A stretch of 64,000 nucleotides of DNA from Eublepharis macularius (GCF_028583425.1 NC_072806.1:39416001-39480000), one strand, 5' to 3'. Numbered from the stretch's first letter, positions 9,712-22,480 are shown. Made by a program: numbers and translations. Notes: generated by a model from the sequence alone, not told the origin.

Positions 9712-9922
9712 TTCATCAGCGGTCTTCCTGTGCAGTCCCACATGGGACTGCGCACGCGCAGGCCTGCCGATCTCCGAGATTTTTACAGCTCTGAGCCACT
9801 AGGGGGCACCCCCGCCTCCCAGCGTGCATGCGCAGCCGTCTTTTCCCACCGAAAACAGCTCCTAAGAAGCGGGGCGCCCCCGACGTACCCTCAGTTCCTC
9901 TTTTGCCGCCGACTTGAGAGGT
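9712..9922 (+). repeat. DIRS left inverted terminal repeat
   Basis: The reverse complement is found at about 15160-15330, sharing 'gtgcgcaggcctgc', 'tctccgagat' and 'ggcgcccccga' blocks. Its outermost 36 bases are complementary to 15024-15059. Confidence 0.85.
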
Positions 9923-12900
9923 TCCTGCTGGCTCTGCTCTTCGGAAAGCGTTACTCCTATTGAATTCCTGAGGATGTCAGATAAAGCATTGTTTAAAAGA
10001 TGTTCTACCTGCGATCGCAAAATGACCAGGTCTGACGGTCATTCAGAGTGCCTGTACTGTTTGAGAGAGACTCACAACCCACAGGCCTGTAAGTGCTGCC
10101 GCACCTTCACACCGAAGGCCAGGGCAGAGCGTTCAGGGAGGCTTCAGGCATATCAGTGGCGTCGCGCGATGGTGGTGACTGACCCTCCTGCACAGGGCAA
10201 ATCCCCTGCGCCAGAAAAAGCCTCTACTCCAGCTTCGAAATCGTCGGAGAAATCGCCACATCCTCGACAATCCCCGGCTGCGACTATCTCAAGACCCCCG
10301 AGCCCGATGTGAGTGGTTCGGAGCTCGTCGGCTCCGATGGCTCCCGCCTCGTCGGCTCCGACGTCGGGGTCGAGACCTGCGTCGGAACCGTCTAGTTCCA
10401 GGGCGGATGACTTACCTAGAAGAGAGAGCTCTGTTGCTCCTTCGGAACCAAGAACTTCACGAAGTGGCTCGATGTCGGACCATCCGCTTACTTCGGATCC
10501 GGCAATTCCATCTACTCTGGAAAAGAAGAAGAAGAAGAAGAAGAAGAAGAAGAGGAAGCACCTGTCTTCCAAGTCTGACAAACAAGTATTTGGAGAGTGT
10601 GATTACCCTGCAACGTGAGCAGCAGGGTGCCTTAGAGTCCGACCCTCCTTCGAAAGGCGGTCGTGGATCCAGAGACGCGTCTTCTCCTAGGAGAACCCCT
10701 GCGTCCGATAGATCTCGGGAATCCGATGTTATCATGATGGAAAGACCTCTGACTCCGTCGGGGATACCCCGTTCACCTTCCCGTGAATCTTGGTCTTCAC
10801 GATCCTCTCGGGCCGACAGGGATCGTCTGTCTCGACGCACCGACAGATATAGCCCGTATTCGAGCAGGCACCGTTATTACAGGGAGAGGTCTTATGGTTC
10901 CGAACGGGAACTGAGACGTCGCTCATGCTCCCCTTCTCTGTAAGCTGGCTCCACAGGGGGATCCTGGTGGACCCCAGGGTTCTTCGACACTGAATATGAG
11001 GATTACCTCGCCTATGGTAAATCTTACGATTCACCACCCTCGGAGTCGCCGGATGGGGCGATTGGCCCATCGGAGGAAGCGTCTCCGACGGAAGACTTCC
11101 GTGCCTATAACGAGCTGCTCCAAAGGATGGCGAAAGCCCTTGAAATCGAGGTGGTCTCTTCGGAACCACGTTCGAAGGAAAAGATCTTAAAGCACATGTA
11201 TTCTGGGTCTACCCCGACCATTGCCTTCCCTATGATTGAAGGCTTTGTGGAACTTTTGTCTGGTCTCAACTTGAAACCTGCTTTGACTCCGGCAATCAAC
11301 AAGAAAATTGAAAACCTCTATCGGGTTAAAGATGAACATTGCCCGTTCCTCTCACTTCACCCACCTCCGTCTTCTCTTGTAACAGAAGATATGCAGGCGA
11401 AACCAAAACAGGGGTCCCTATCAGTCCCGTCAGACAAGGACAGTAGAAAGATTGATGCCCTGGCCAGGAAGGTCTATACATCTACAGCTTTTGGCATCAA
11501 AATAGCCAACTATGCCACTATGATGGCTGTCTACCAATTACTTTTGTGGACGAAAGTGGCTACATTCGTTCCTCAGCTACCCGAGGACCAACGGATCTTC
11601 CTCCGGACAGGAGGCTGTCCGGTTATCTAGACACCAGATCACAGTGAGCAGAAATATGGCTGACACTTATGCCAGGGCACTCTTTTCCGCCCTCGTGCTG
11701 AGAAGGTTTGCCTGGCTCAGAAACACGGCCTTACCCATGGAAACACGTGCCAAGGTGGAAGACCTACCATTCGAAGGCCAGAACCTATTCTCAGACAAGA
11801 CAGATGAATATTTATCAAAAAAGCGTAAAGATAGGCCGACAGCATGTTCATATGGTGTAACACATCAACACCAGTCTGGTCGCCCACAATACAAGCCTTA
11901 TTCTAGGTATCGACAACAACGATATCACCCTTATTATGGGTACGGTTCCCAACAACAACGCCAGTATCAGAGCCCGCAACCTTCTTTCCAGAGGAGGAGG
12001 CATGGCGTTAAGAACAGGCAAAGCAATAATCAGCATCAACCCAAGGAATCGGGACATGCACAAAAGCAATTCTGACAATTACAGGGACCTGAACCCTTCT
12101 TTGGGGACAGGCTATCTGTTTTTTTTGCTGAATGTTGTAAAATTACATCGGATGTTTGGGTGTTGAAAGTAGTTAATATTGGTTATAAAATTGAGTTGTT
12201 CAGTGGCCCAGTCTCTCGCTCCCTTGTTTTTTCTTCTCAGACACCCCAACCTGGGGTGATTTTGGAGTTATCTGCACTACTATTAAAAGGGGCTATTGAA
12301 GAAGTATCCTCTTCTTCTCCCCCCCCCCCCGGGTTTCTATTTGAACCTTTTTGTAGTGGATAAGAAGGATGGGGGTCTTCGCCCCATTCTGGATCTCCGG
12401 AAATTGAATAAATCCATCAAGGTTCGGAAATTCAAAATGACTACATTGCAAATGGTGTTGACTCTATTACCCTCTAATTCATGGTTTGTGGTGTTAGACC
12501 TTAAAGATGCCTATTTCCATATCTTTATTTTTCCTGAGCATAGGAAGTTTCTTCGTTTTACCTATGGTAATCAAGGTTTCCAGTACCGTGTTCTTCCGTT
12601 TGGGCTGTCTGCGGCCCCCAGAGTGTTCACTAAGTGTATGGCAGTGATGATTGCCTTCCTTAGAATGCAGGGCTGCTGTATTTTTCCCTACCTTGATGAC
12701 TGGCTCATCGTTGGGCAGTCTGAAGGAGATGTTTCCCATCAGATTTCGATCACACTGGCTACTTGTCTGAAATTGGGGTTATTTGTGAACCAAAAGAAGT
12801 CAAAACTTACTCCGACTAAGGTCGTCCAATTTATTGGGGCCATTATTGATGGTTATCAGAACGCTGGTTTCTTACCTTCTGACAGGGCTGGTAAGATCAA

Positions 12901-15020
12901 GGCTCTTGTCAGAAAGTTTAAGAGGTGTAGGTTCCAACCGGCCAGACTCAATCAAGTTCTGTTGGGTTATATGGCCGCTACTACAGCGGTGGTATCTTTG
13001 GCGAGGTTATGTGTGAGACCGCTTCAACTGTGGTTTTCTAGGGCCTTTATCCCTGAGAGGGATTCTCAATGGAAGAAGTAGAGTGTTCCTCGCAAGGTTC
13101 TTTCATCTCTGGAATGGTGGTTGCAAGATTCTAACCTTTTTGGGGGTATAGGCTTTGGCTACAGGCAACCCAACCTTTAAGTCACTACTGATGCCTCTAC
13201 TCTAGGGTGGGGCGCTCACTGCCAAGGGTTGTATGCTCATGGCTTGTGGGATGAATTGGAGTGTGAAGAACATATTAACCTCCTTGAATTGCGTGCAGTT
13301 TGTTATGCATTGATTTCGTTTTCTGAGTTGGTATCCAATAAGTCCTTACAGACAAGTCCTTACGGACAACACCACAACTATGTTTTATTTGAATAAGCAA
13401 GGGGGTATGATGTCTCGGACCTTATGCGAAGAGGCAATGAAAATTTGGAATTGGGCCATCGACCACTCGATCTGACTGATAGCAGTTCATATTCCGGGTG
13501 TGGACAATGTCACAGCTGATCACCTTAGCAGGTTGGAGGGGGACACTCATGAGTGGTCTCTTCATGATAAGTATTTACATCCTGTCTTTTCAGAATGGGG
13601 AAACCCAGAGTTAGACCTCTTCGCCTTGGAAGAGAACTACAAGATTCCCCTGTACTGTTCCAGAGGAGGCGTCGGCCTCGAATCTCTTGGGGATGCTTTT
13701 CAGTTAACTTGGTCAGGTCCCCTTTTCTACATGTTTCCCCCGTTTCCATTGTTAGCCAGGGTAGTATCCAAAATCCAGATGGACAGGGCGTCAGTCATAC
13801 TGATTACTCCGTATTGGCCAAGACAACCGTGGTTTCATGCCCTTCTGAGACTGCACAGCCGGATGTATCGGTTTCCAGATCGCCTGGATCTACTGTCGTT
13901 TTGGGGGGTACTCCATCACAGAGTACATATACTCAGACTGACGGTGTGGCTGATTCTTCAGGACAAGGATTCTCTGTGGAGGTGATGCACGTCCTCCAAA
14001 ATGCTCGTCGTTTGTCCACTTGACAGTCATATTCCCTGAAATGGAATAAGCTTACTGACTGGTGTAGAAATAGAGGGATCAATCCCTTAACCTCCTCCCT
14101 CTCTGAAGTCTTGGACTTTTTGTGGGGACTTAAGCAATCTGGTCTAGCCAATTCTTTTGTTAAAGTATATATGGCTGCAATCTCAGCTTTTCACCTTCCT
14201 ATTGATCGGAAGACTGTTTTTTCCCATTATACGTCTAAATTATTTTTGAAGGGGCTCAATAACTTGTTTCCCCCTATACAGGTGTTAGTCCCTCAGTGGT
14301 CTCTACCTCTAGTTTTGACGAGGCTCCTTTCCAAACCTTTTGAACCGTTGGCGTCTTGCCCGTTAAATTTGCTGTCCTTTAAGGTATCTTTTCTGGTAGC
14401 TGTCACATCTGCCAGGAGAGTGGGTGAGTTGGCAGCCCTTTCTTGTGACCCTCCTTATCTGAGTATTCACCTGGACAAGGTGGTCCTTAGAACTAAGAGT
14501 TCTTACCTAAAGTGGTGTCAAAATTTCATCTAGTGCAGGAAATTTCTTTGCCTGTGTTCTTTAAAGATTATACTTCTGAGGCTGAGAGGTCCCTTCATAC
14601 CCTGGATGTTCGTAGGGCTCTCCTTTTTTATTTGGATAGGGTGAAACCTTTTCGGAAAGATTCGCACCTTTTTGTTTGTTTTGCAGGTCCTAAGAAGGGG
14701 ATGAGAGCTAATTCTCAGACCTTGGCTCGTTGGGTGGTGCAGGCTATTTTGTTAAGTTATAAATGTGCTAACTTACCTTGTCCCTTGGAGGTACATGCTC
14801 ACTCCACTAGGTCTCAAGCGTCTTTGGCAGCCCTCCTGAGGGGTGTTCCGTTGCAAGACATCTGTAAGGCTGCGACTTGGGCGTCTGCAGATACGTTTGT
14901 GAGGCACTATGCTTTGGACGTGCTGGACAGGAAAGAGACAGTAGTGGGCACAGCAGTCCTACAATCAATCTTCCTGTCATGATGCATCTGTACCTACCAC
15001 CCAGGTATTTAAGCTTTGGA

Positions 15021-15118
15021 ATCTCCCATGTGGGACTGCACAGGAAGACCGCCGATGAAAAACAGTGTTTCATACCTGTAAGTGTTGTTCATCTAGGTCT
15101 TTCGTGCAGTAACACATA
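15021..15118 (+). repeat. DIRS internal complementary region
   Basis: The left half (15024-15059) is complementary to the left outer end of the element. The right half (15060-15103) is complementary to the right outer end (15342-15385). In DIRS elements this region templates the join of the two ends in the circular intermediate. Confidence 0.85.
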
Positions 15119-15159
15119 CCCTCCCTACTTCCCCGCTAATTTTCTTGGTACTTGCAGTC

Positions 15160-15386
15160 AGCAGCGAAAGAGGATCTGAGGGTACTTCGGGGGCGCCCCG
15201 CCTCTTAGGAGCCGTTTTCGGCAGGAAAAGACAGCCGCGCATGCGCACTGGGAGGCAGGGGCGCCCCCTAGTGGCTCAGAGCTGTAAAAATCTCCGAGAT
15301 CAGCAGGCCTGCGCGTGCGCAGTCCCATGTGTTACTGCACAGAAGACCTAGATGAACAACAGTTACAGGTATGAAACACTGTTTTT
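15160..15386 (+). repeat. DIRS right inverted terminal repeat
   Basis: Inverted copy of the left terminal repeat plus a distinct outer end, ACAGGTATGAAACACTG, finishing in a short T run. Confidence 0.85.
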
Positions 15387-16145
15387 ACGTGACTCCTCTA
15401 GGACATCATCTCATTGCCCAGATCAGTAGGAAAGGGTTTTGAGTTTGTGAGATGCACAGGTGGAAAGTTACCATGGCTGAGAAATGTTTATCAAATGTGT
15501 CCAGTATTTTTGTTGGCAACCCTACTGCCGTGGGAGGTATGGCCAATTCCAAAATTGCGAGTGAGTGAGGAGGCACAGCTAGACAGAAGAGGTGGCAGCT
15601 AACGGAGAGGCAGCAAAAGCACCACCCAGTAGATCGATCTGGTGCAGAGGCTCCCAGGAAACTGACCATAGTTGCACTTCACACCCCTTGGGGAGCTGGG
15701 GAAGCAGGCGGACGCCTGGAAACACAGAGATAAGGGCCATCGCGGCACCACAAGACATCAAGGCTTGTCATTATGACAAGCTGAAATTCCTTGTTGGACC
15801 AGAGCAAAGGGTTCATGCTGTATCCTATCTCAAACTTGTTTTGGGGGGGGGGGTTGAACCCCCCCACACCCAAAGAATTATAATAAAGAGATTGAACTGA
15901 CAGTCCTTCCCCACCAGGGAAGGAAGACCAGGAATAAAGATCAGGCCAGTTAGCAACTGTTATAATGTTATAAGAATCAATTACATTCTCTGAATTCCCA
16001 TCTTTCATTTTTTAAAAAAGCCTCTAGCCCCTTTTGTTGTGGATATACGAGGGGAAATCCATAACACAAAGGGCTAGAATCACTTTAAAAATGATAGTTG
16101 GGAATTCAGAGGACCAGAAAGATCATTATAATACTATGGTGATCT
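15387..16145. other. Intergenic, unassigned
   Basis: No exon or recognised element. It holds a G-run (15842-15852). The stretch 15760-15960 looks like it may be part of an old retroelement end, which I cannot confirm. Confidence 0.35.
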
Positions 16146-16149
16146 GTCA

Positions 16150-16295
16150 ATTTATTATTTTTTTTCCATCAAGTTGCAGCCAATTTGTGGCGACCTTGTA
16201 GGGCTTCCAAGGCAAGAGACATTCAGAGGTGGTTGGCGGTTGCCTGCCTCTGCGTAGCAACCCTGGGCTTCCTTGTTGGTTAATTTCCGAGGGCT
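16150..16295 (+). repeat. Old interspersed repeat ('CAAGTTGCAGCCAATTTGTGG' type)
   Basis: The phrases 'tggcgaccttgtagggcttccaaggcaagagac' (shown in parts) and 'ttgcctgcctctgcgtagcaaccctgg' are ones I recall as a widespread reptile repeat. No family name is given because I cannot verify it. Confidence 0.5.
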
Positions 16296-17094
16296 TCTCT
16301 ATCAATTAACATTTTTTAAAAGCAGGGCCCAAAAGTGTTCAAGTGGCATGTGGGGAAATAGACCCAGGGCGAGGGGAGGACTTGGGGAAGAGAAATGGTG
16401 ACTGTGCAGGGAAGATTTAGACTTTTGCAGCCACCTCTGCTTTGCTGTAATCTTTTCGAAAGGACTGTAGCAAAGGAGTTTTAGGAAAAAGTAGTATAAC
16501 TGGGGAAAGCCAGACGGTCCATAAAAACACCCCAGTTCTGTACGGGAGGCATATGATATGTGCTCCTCCAAACTTTATTTTGGGGGGCAGAGCTTTTCAG
16601 ATTTCTCCAATACTTGTGTTTGGATTTGTGAATAAGGAACTGGGAACCAACTTCAGCTTCGCCTGCCTCAGTAGTAATCCTCCTCCTGTGACGACGAGCT
16701 CAGGCAAGTTCTGCACTAAGCACAAAATTGTCTTGCTCAACATGCTACTTTTTCCTCTCGAGCCAGTTTGACTTGTCTGTTTAAACATGCCCAAGATCTC
16801 AGATACGGGCAGCATCTTGGGCACCTCAGTATAGTATCCACACTGCCTGCGTAGTCCTTGCTTAAACATAACTGGCAACAGATGCGGCAGTCCGGACTGT
16901 GTGTCTGTAGCTGCAGTAATACTGGCAGCCAAATAAACTTTTGGGGTTCAGCACACTCTAATAGTGCTGGGCATGCAGCAACATTGTAGGGGTTTAGAGC
17001 ACTATGGCTCCTGGGGTTTAAAAATTGTGAACCCCTTTTCAGACTAACATGTTACCTACATGTTGATTTTTAAATGGTTTTGCAATGTCAGCTG

Positions 17095-17970
17095 CACCTT
17101 TTTTCGTGTCATCCCAGCCTAGGGCCTGGTGCAATTTTCTAGCCTCGTCTATCATTTCTCAATCTTTGGCGCTCTTGTCAGCCATAACAACTAAAAGTCC
17201 ACCTGCAAAACAGAGATTGCAGGGGGAGGGCTAATAATTAGAACCCAGCGGGGGGGCTGGGACAATTGAGAGCAGGAAGGTGTCCCCACATACCTCACCA
17301 TTACTCTGCAGTACCTGAGTAATGTGCGATGGGAAATTTCCAGTCTCTCTTAACTGAACACAGAGGATTTAATAGTCCACCACCTTCTATACGTAGCTGC
17401 ATGCAACTGGGTGCGTGATTTTGAGCTTCATCTGAGGCTGTGGAATGGGGACCGGGGGGTGGGGTGGGGGGATTGTTTGCCACCCCCAGCATCTGCACCT
17501 GGATTCAGAAGATTCCCTCACTGTACGTGAAGGAACAGGCTTGGGACGCTGCCTCTGCTTTTTAGCCCATCTCAGAATTTTGGGCATAGAGAATAACCTC
17601 TTGGCCTTCTTTAATATTTTAATAACCTGCTTCCTTCAGTACAGCTGGAACTTGTTTTCCTTACTCCTCTTTTTCCTGAGCCTCTGAAGAAGTTTAGCCC
17701 TGCCTATTTGAAAAACAGTCGATTGACCATTGTACCCCCTGGACACCTGCAATTGTTTTAAATGCCACTAACAATGGTATTTGTGGCACGGGTGTCATCA
17801 TTTTTGCACGCTTTGTCTAGTGGAACAGCTTGTTTTCAGTTCATTTACTACCCTTTTCATGTTTTCAATCAGTTCTGCTTTTTTCTTGCTTAGCCGTTCA
17901 TCTCGGCGCAGCTTCAGCCGGGCCTTCTCAAAGGCTCTCTAGGTGGAGTCCTCAGGTGTTAGTTGACACA
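17095..17970 (-). other. Coding-like traces on the minus strand, unidentified
   Basis: Short basic, lysine/arginine-rich readings occur on the minus strand, for example KLRRDERLSKKKAELIENMK (about 17860-17925) and MPKILRWAKKQRQRPKPVPS (about 17530-17590). A segment of this region (17575-17690) is repeated at 20345-20455. The reading is interrupted. I do not recognise the family; an old mobile element is more likely than a host gene. Confidence 0.35.
17575..17690. repeat. Direct local repeat, copy A
   Basis: Matches 20345-20455 with few differences: GGCATAGAGAATAA..CTCTTGGCCTTC, then 'aataacctg', 'ttcagtacagctgg' and 'ttactcctctttttcctgagcc'. The 2.7 kb between the copies holds two transposons. 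Confidence 0.8.
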
Positions 17971-18570
17971 AGGCCTCCTCCAGCTATAAAACAAATGCTA
18001 AACGTAGAAACACAATTAGTTTGGGTATGCACACACACACTGTACTGGCAGAGTCCCCTAGGAGCCAGGGACCAGAGTGCAGAGGCCAGTCACAACCAGA
18101 CAGCAAAGAGTTAATAGAGTCCAAATGTCAGGGGTTCCAGAGAAGCCACAAGTCCGTTCCAGTCCAAGGGTCAGAGTTCGGTACCGGCAAGGCCAGTGGA
18201 GCAGCCATGAGGTGTACAAGTTGCTTCCACAAACTGCTGCTCCTTCCAGCCGTTTCTTTGGCAAAGTCTTAATGAGCTAAGCTGCCAGCCCCTTGCTAGA
18301 CAGACATCCTGAACTTGCTCATTCGTCTTGGTCAGTTGACAGTTGCCGCTGGCTCACGAGCCCTGCGCTCCTTCTGCACTCCACCTGTCTCTGATAGTGC
18401 CGGTGCTGCAAGGGTGTCCGTGGAGAGGGAGGCGATGAGTGGGCTTCTGCAGCCTTGTTGGCTGTGTCCGAATCCCCTGACGTCTGAGAGGGGGTCTTCT
18501 TATCACATCAAAGGCTGTGCTAGTTGATTAGCCAGCAATTGCTCTTCATCAGACTCAAGGTCAGCTGCAA

Positions 18571-19453
18571 CTGGGGTCGAATCCACATTCACCCGTTACC
18601 CGCATGTTTATCGGATATCTTCCGTTTGCCTCCAATCCGCGATTTCTTCCTCTTCGTTCACATTCCTGCTTCCAATCCGCCTTTCTCGCGCGTCCCTCCG
18701 GTTACACGGCCACTCGAAAACCGCTTTTTTGGGCGGGACCTTTTTTCCCGCCCATTTTTTAAAAAAATTTTGAGCGCACTTTTCCGTTATTTCGATCTTG
18801 CCTTATAAAGAAACATCATTGAAGATAATGATGCCTCTCTTTCCCCCACTGACAGCACTGATGGCTCTCTCCCGTTTCTTTTTTGGAAATTTGGAAGCAT
18901 GTGGGAAGCTTTCGTGGGCATTTCCTATGCAGGACAGTTCAGTGCCTGAATTTTACTGAAGTTTCACTTCCTTGGAGTGTCATTATTTCGATATTTCGTA
19001 ATTTCGATATTACAGTAATATAAAATAAAAAAAATAAAAAACAGTTAAAAAGGAAGTTTTGCGAGTCCGTTCTGAGGATGGATTCACCCCAAAATGATTT
19101 TTCAAACTACCAGATTTGATTCAGAAACAGCATAATCAATAAATCCAATGCTATGAAGTCAAAAACAGTCTTTTGCAGACTACGGAGCACTTGCAAGTTG
19201 AATCAGCCAATAGGAACTCTCAGAACGGCCGGAGAGACAGGAAGGGGGGTGGTTTTTAAAAAAAATGCGTAAATTGCGCATTGGCCCGTTCACGGCCACC
19301 GTGAAACTCCCGTTGAAAACCTGTGACCACATATTCGGGAGAAATGCGAATGAAATGCGTCTGTTTAATGAGGTAATGTGACCGGCACTCGGGATTGTGT
19401 GGGGAATGCGGGGAACATGCGACTTAGGATGAGTAATGTGGATTCAACCTGGG
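18571..19453. mobile_element. Non-autonomous TIR DNA transposon, family unassigned
   Basis: GTCGAATCCACATT at 18576 faces its near-complement AATGTGGATTCAAC at 19435-19448. The pentamer CTGGG flanks both ends (18571-18575, 19449-19453), suggesting a 5-bp target duplication. The 873-bp body contains no transposase ORF. AT-rich middle (about 18980-19050). Confidence 0.65.
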
Positions 19454-19649
19454 TCTGTTGGGGGGGGGTGTGTGTGGCAAACTGCAGGCAGCTCTTTGTC
19501 TGATGACTCTTTGCTGAGAACAGGACAAAGCTGATTTACAACACACACACAACTTCATGTATAAGAGCTTACCTGAATGCCTCTGTGCTACATTCACGCT
19601 TGTGGTTTTTTGCCCTGGAGGGGGTGCCTACACCATTTCTAGCTGTGTG

Positions 19650-20039
19650 GTTTAGGCCAGTGTTTCTCAACCTTTTTCCGACCGTGACCCCCTTCCAACC
19701 TTGTTTCCTTCCTGTGCCCCCCCCCGTCCTACTGGTATAAAGGTAGCTATTTTATATGCCAATAAATTGTGCTTTTTCTTCCTTATATGGAATACCCCTG
19801 CTCTTTAGCTCCCCCTAGTGGACTCAGGGTTACACTTGCATGAAGAAACAGCACCCCACACACTGTCTTTTCTCGGTCACTTCTCTGTTTTCTTCACTTC
19901 TCACTTCCCTCTGTAGCCCCCTAGTCTCGTGCCATGGCCTCCCCCCCATTTATGCAATTTTTACTTGTGGCCCCTTTGGAAAATCCTGGGGCCCCCTGGG
20001 GGGCCATATGGCCCCAGGTTGAGAACCACTGGTTTAGGC
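19650..20039. mobile_element. hAT non-autonomous transposon, 374 bp
   Basis: Termini CAGTGTTTCTCAACCT (19658) and AGGTTGAGAACCACTG (20016-20031) form imperfect TIRs. GTTTAGGC is duplicated exactly at 19650-19657 and 20032-20039. An 8-bp duplication with CAGTG..TCTCAACC ends is typical of hAT elements. No transposase coding. Confidence 0.88.
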
Positions 20040-20344
20040 AACTAAGCCAGATACTTCAGGCTGCCCCTGCCATCTTTGCATACCCACACCCCTTCATTGG
20101 CACAGGTAGCATCGGTCTGCTGGTCCAGAATTAATCTTAATTCTCCTGAATTACTTGTGCACCTGAAACAGAAGGTGGAGGCTCCTTTGGTGTGTGCCCT
20201 AAAGAGGAGAAGGATTCAGCCACTTACGTACTTCCAGGGGTGAAAGAGACACCCAAGTGAGCAGGGCAGGGGAAAAGGAGCCCCAGAGAGCAAAGCTCTT
20301 CCCCCTTTGCGCCCCCCCCACCAGCTCTGCACTAAATCCCCAGA

Positions 20345-20455
20345 TTTAGGCATAGAGAATAATCTCTTGGCCTTCTTTAATAGTTTAATAACCTGATTCT
20401 TTCAGTACAGCTGGTACTTGTTTTCCTTACTCCTCTTTTTCCTGAGCCTTTGAAG
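20345..20455. repeat. Direct local repeat, copy B
   Basis: Second copy of the segment at 17575-17690, same orientation. Confidence 0.8.
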
Positions 20456-21814
20456 TTTAGCAGATTTTTCTCAAAGGGCACCAAAGAAAATCCCAAAGGC
20501 AGAATGGAGGAGGCGGCGGCGGCTGCTCAGCCATCTTTACTGCAGCACTCTTTAAAATCTCCATGAGCCAAAGATGGGAAATTGCAGAGGAGGCGGGATG
20601 GTTAATAATTAGATGAAGGTGTAAGAAGATCCAAGGCCATTTCCACACAGGTTATTGGCCTCAGGGCCAGGTTTTCTCCTGTGTCCGAAAGGTTGAGAGT
20701 AAAGCCTGGTTGGCTGACCTGTGGGTTGGAATATTCAGATTTTCCCAGTCCCTCCCAACTGGCCTTTATTTTCTAGTTGGATTCTAAACTAGAAGAATGA
20801 AAACAGAGGTTGACTGATTCTGAAGGAATCAGAATGAAGGGTATTAATATTGAAGGAGGAAACAGAAATAGGACCACAGAAATGGGAAATAGTTAACTAG
20901 GGAAACAAAAGTGCCGGCCTTGAGTAAATTACACTTGTGGTGCCAAAGTGAGGGACTCTCGGTTAGCAAGGAGCATTTGAGCCGAGGCCCTCAGAGACCC
21001 CCCCACCCCCGCAATGCTAACAGATGCAGCCATGCCACCCTTCTAGAACCAGGGGCGGGGGGGGGCGATTGTGATCCCCTTCATCTCCACAGTGGAGCTG
21101 GATATTCTCCTGCCACATCACCAGCATTTCATTGTGTGTGGGGGGGGGGAGGGGGGAATCTGATGCCAGATTTTGGCCTTCCTCTCCAGCTTCATGTTTT
21201 CTTACTTTTTAAAAAATGAAGTAAACAGAAATAAAATCAATTAAATCATTGCTCTCAGCAGAAATGAAACTGGATGGGTTTTCACCCTTGCCAATATTTG
21301 TTCCCTCCTTTTGCCTGCCTTCTTTATTGCCTGCACCTTTTTTGACTTGGACCTCAAAATGTTGTAAACTGCGCAAGGTATTTTTTAGGGGATGCCCCTT
21401 CCTTCATTCGACAGCCACCTTCCCAGGGAAAGGGGTTCCCCTACAGAGTGTGCTGTAGTGCTGAGTCTGAGTCTAGGACCAGGAAGACTCTGGTTCAGTT
21501 CTCTGCTCACTGTGCACTTTATGGGTGAATTTGGGCCGTTCAAACACACCTCGTCCTTACCTCCCACACAATTGGACTCTGACTTGGGTAAATCAACGGT
21601 ATCTCCTTTCTTTAAAAGAGTATAAATTACAGCCATTCTGGTGTTCAGCAGCAGAGGTGTTTGCACCCCCCCCCCCACACATTTACAGAACTTTTTGGAG
21701 GGCTTTCCCCTCATATTCTATCAGAAGAGGCAGAGATAGAAGCAACGTATAAAACGTGGTCTCTTCTGGCTGGATACAATTCAAAGCGTGATTCGCCCAA
21801 GTGAGAGAGAAAAC

Positions 21815-21815
<1 letters not shown>
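20456..21815. other. Intergenic, unassigned
   Basis: No exon or recognised repeat. Several G or C homopolymer runs (about 21055-21066, 21139-21155, 21667-21678). Confidence 0.4.

Positions 21816-21817
<2 letters not shown>

Positions 21818-21848
<31 letters not shown>
21818..21848. repeat. (CA)n microsatellite followed by C-run
   Basis: Uninterrupted AC run, then CCGCCCCCCCCGCCCCC. Confidence 0.97.
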
Positions 21849-22439
21849 GCCCCCCCCGCCCCCTCCTTCTTCTCCTGGCACAAGAAAATCCAGCGTTGGA
21901 GCGAGCACTTCCTGCCGGCCCGATACATCCCCTCATACGACTAAGGCTATAGGGCCAGGCACCACCAAGTGAGCCACAGATCGGTCTCCCGCATCCTCTG
22001 TAATGATTGCAGGGAGGCCAGACCAGTCACTAAAGTGTGTGCCCCATCAATAGAGGTGGAGCATCTCTCTGGCCCTGCTCAGATGCAGAACAGGGTGTTC
22101 CTCCCCATCCTGTGACTGCAACAGGACAGCCCCCTAAGCCCATCCCTGAAGCATCCTGCCTGCCCTATGAAGGGGCAGTTAGGACTGGGGGATCCAGTAA
22201 CGTGGGCTCCTTGGCCAGCCTTCTTTGCAGTTCCCCGAAGGCCCCGTCGTGGGCTCCCAGCCAGCCAGGCGGATGCCACTTCTGCCTCATCTCTGTTAGT
22301 GGAGTGTGACCAAGTCTGCTTTGAGCCAAAGTTCTGCCATTTTGCAGTCTCTAATAAAAGATAAAAAGGGGTGTAGTTAAGCTTGCCAACAGGTTAATCA
22401 TCAAATAGAACGTGCTCAGAGAATGAGGAAATGTCCTTT

Positions 22440-22440
22440 T

Positions 22441-22471
<31 letters not shown>

Positions 22472-22480
22472 TATATTATT
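22440..22480. repeat. A-run and (TA)n, tail end of antisense L1
   Basis: About 15 A residues followed by alternating TA to about 22477. Confidence 0.9.

Larger units (their letters stand above)
9712..15386 (+). mobile_element. DIRS retrotransposon (tyrosine-recombinase type), structurally complete but decayed
   Basis: Parts in order: left inverted terminal repeat about 9712-9922; gag-like region about 9974-12075 (with a basic, serine-rich stretch); reverse transcriptase about 12296-13081 (YLDDW catalytic box); RNase H and connecting region about 13080-13985; tyrosine recombinase about 14050-14982; internal complementary region 15021-15118; right inverted terminal repeat about 15160-15386. 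This is the classic DIRS layout. It is broken, with several breaks (roughly five to eight). The ends differ little from the internal complementary region (about 1 in 36 and 2 in 44 bases), so the copy is fairly young. No target duplication is expected for this family. Confidence 0.9.

Noticed and set aside
10522-10552. GAA-type trinucleotide run considered as an independent microsatellite of interest
   Set aside because: It lies within the gag-like part of the DIRS element and is explained by its lysine-rich stretch.
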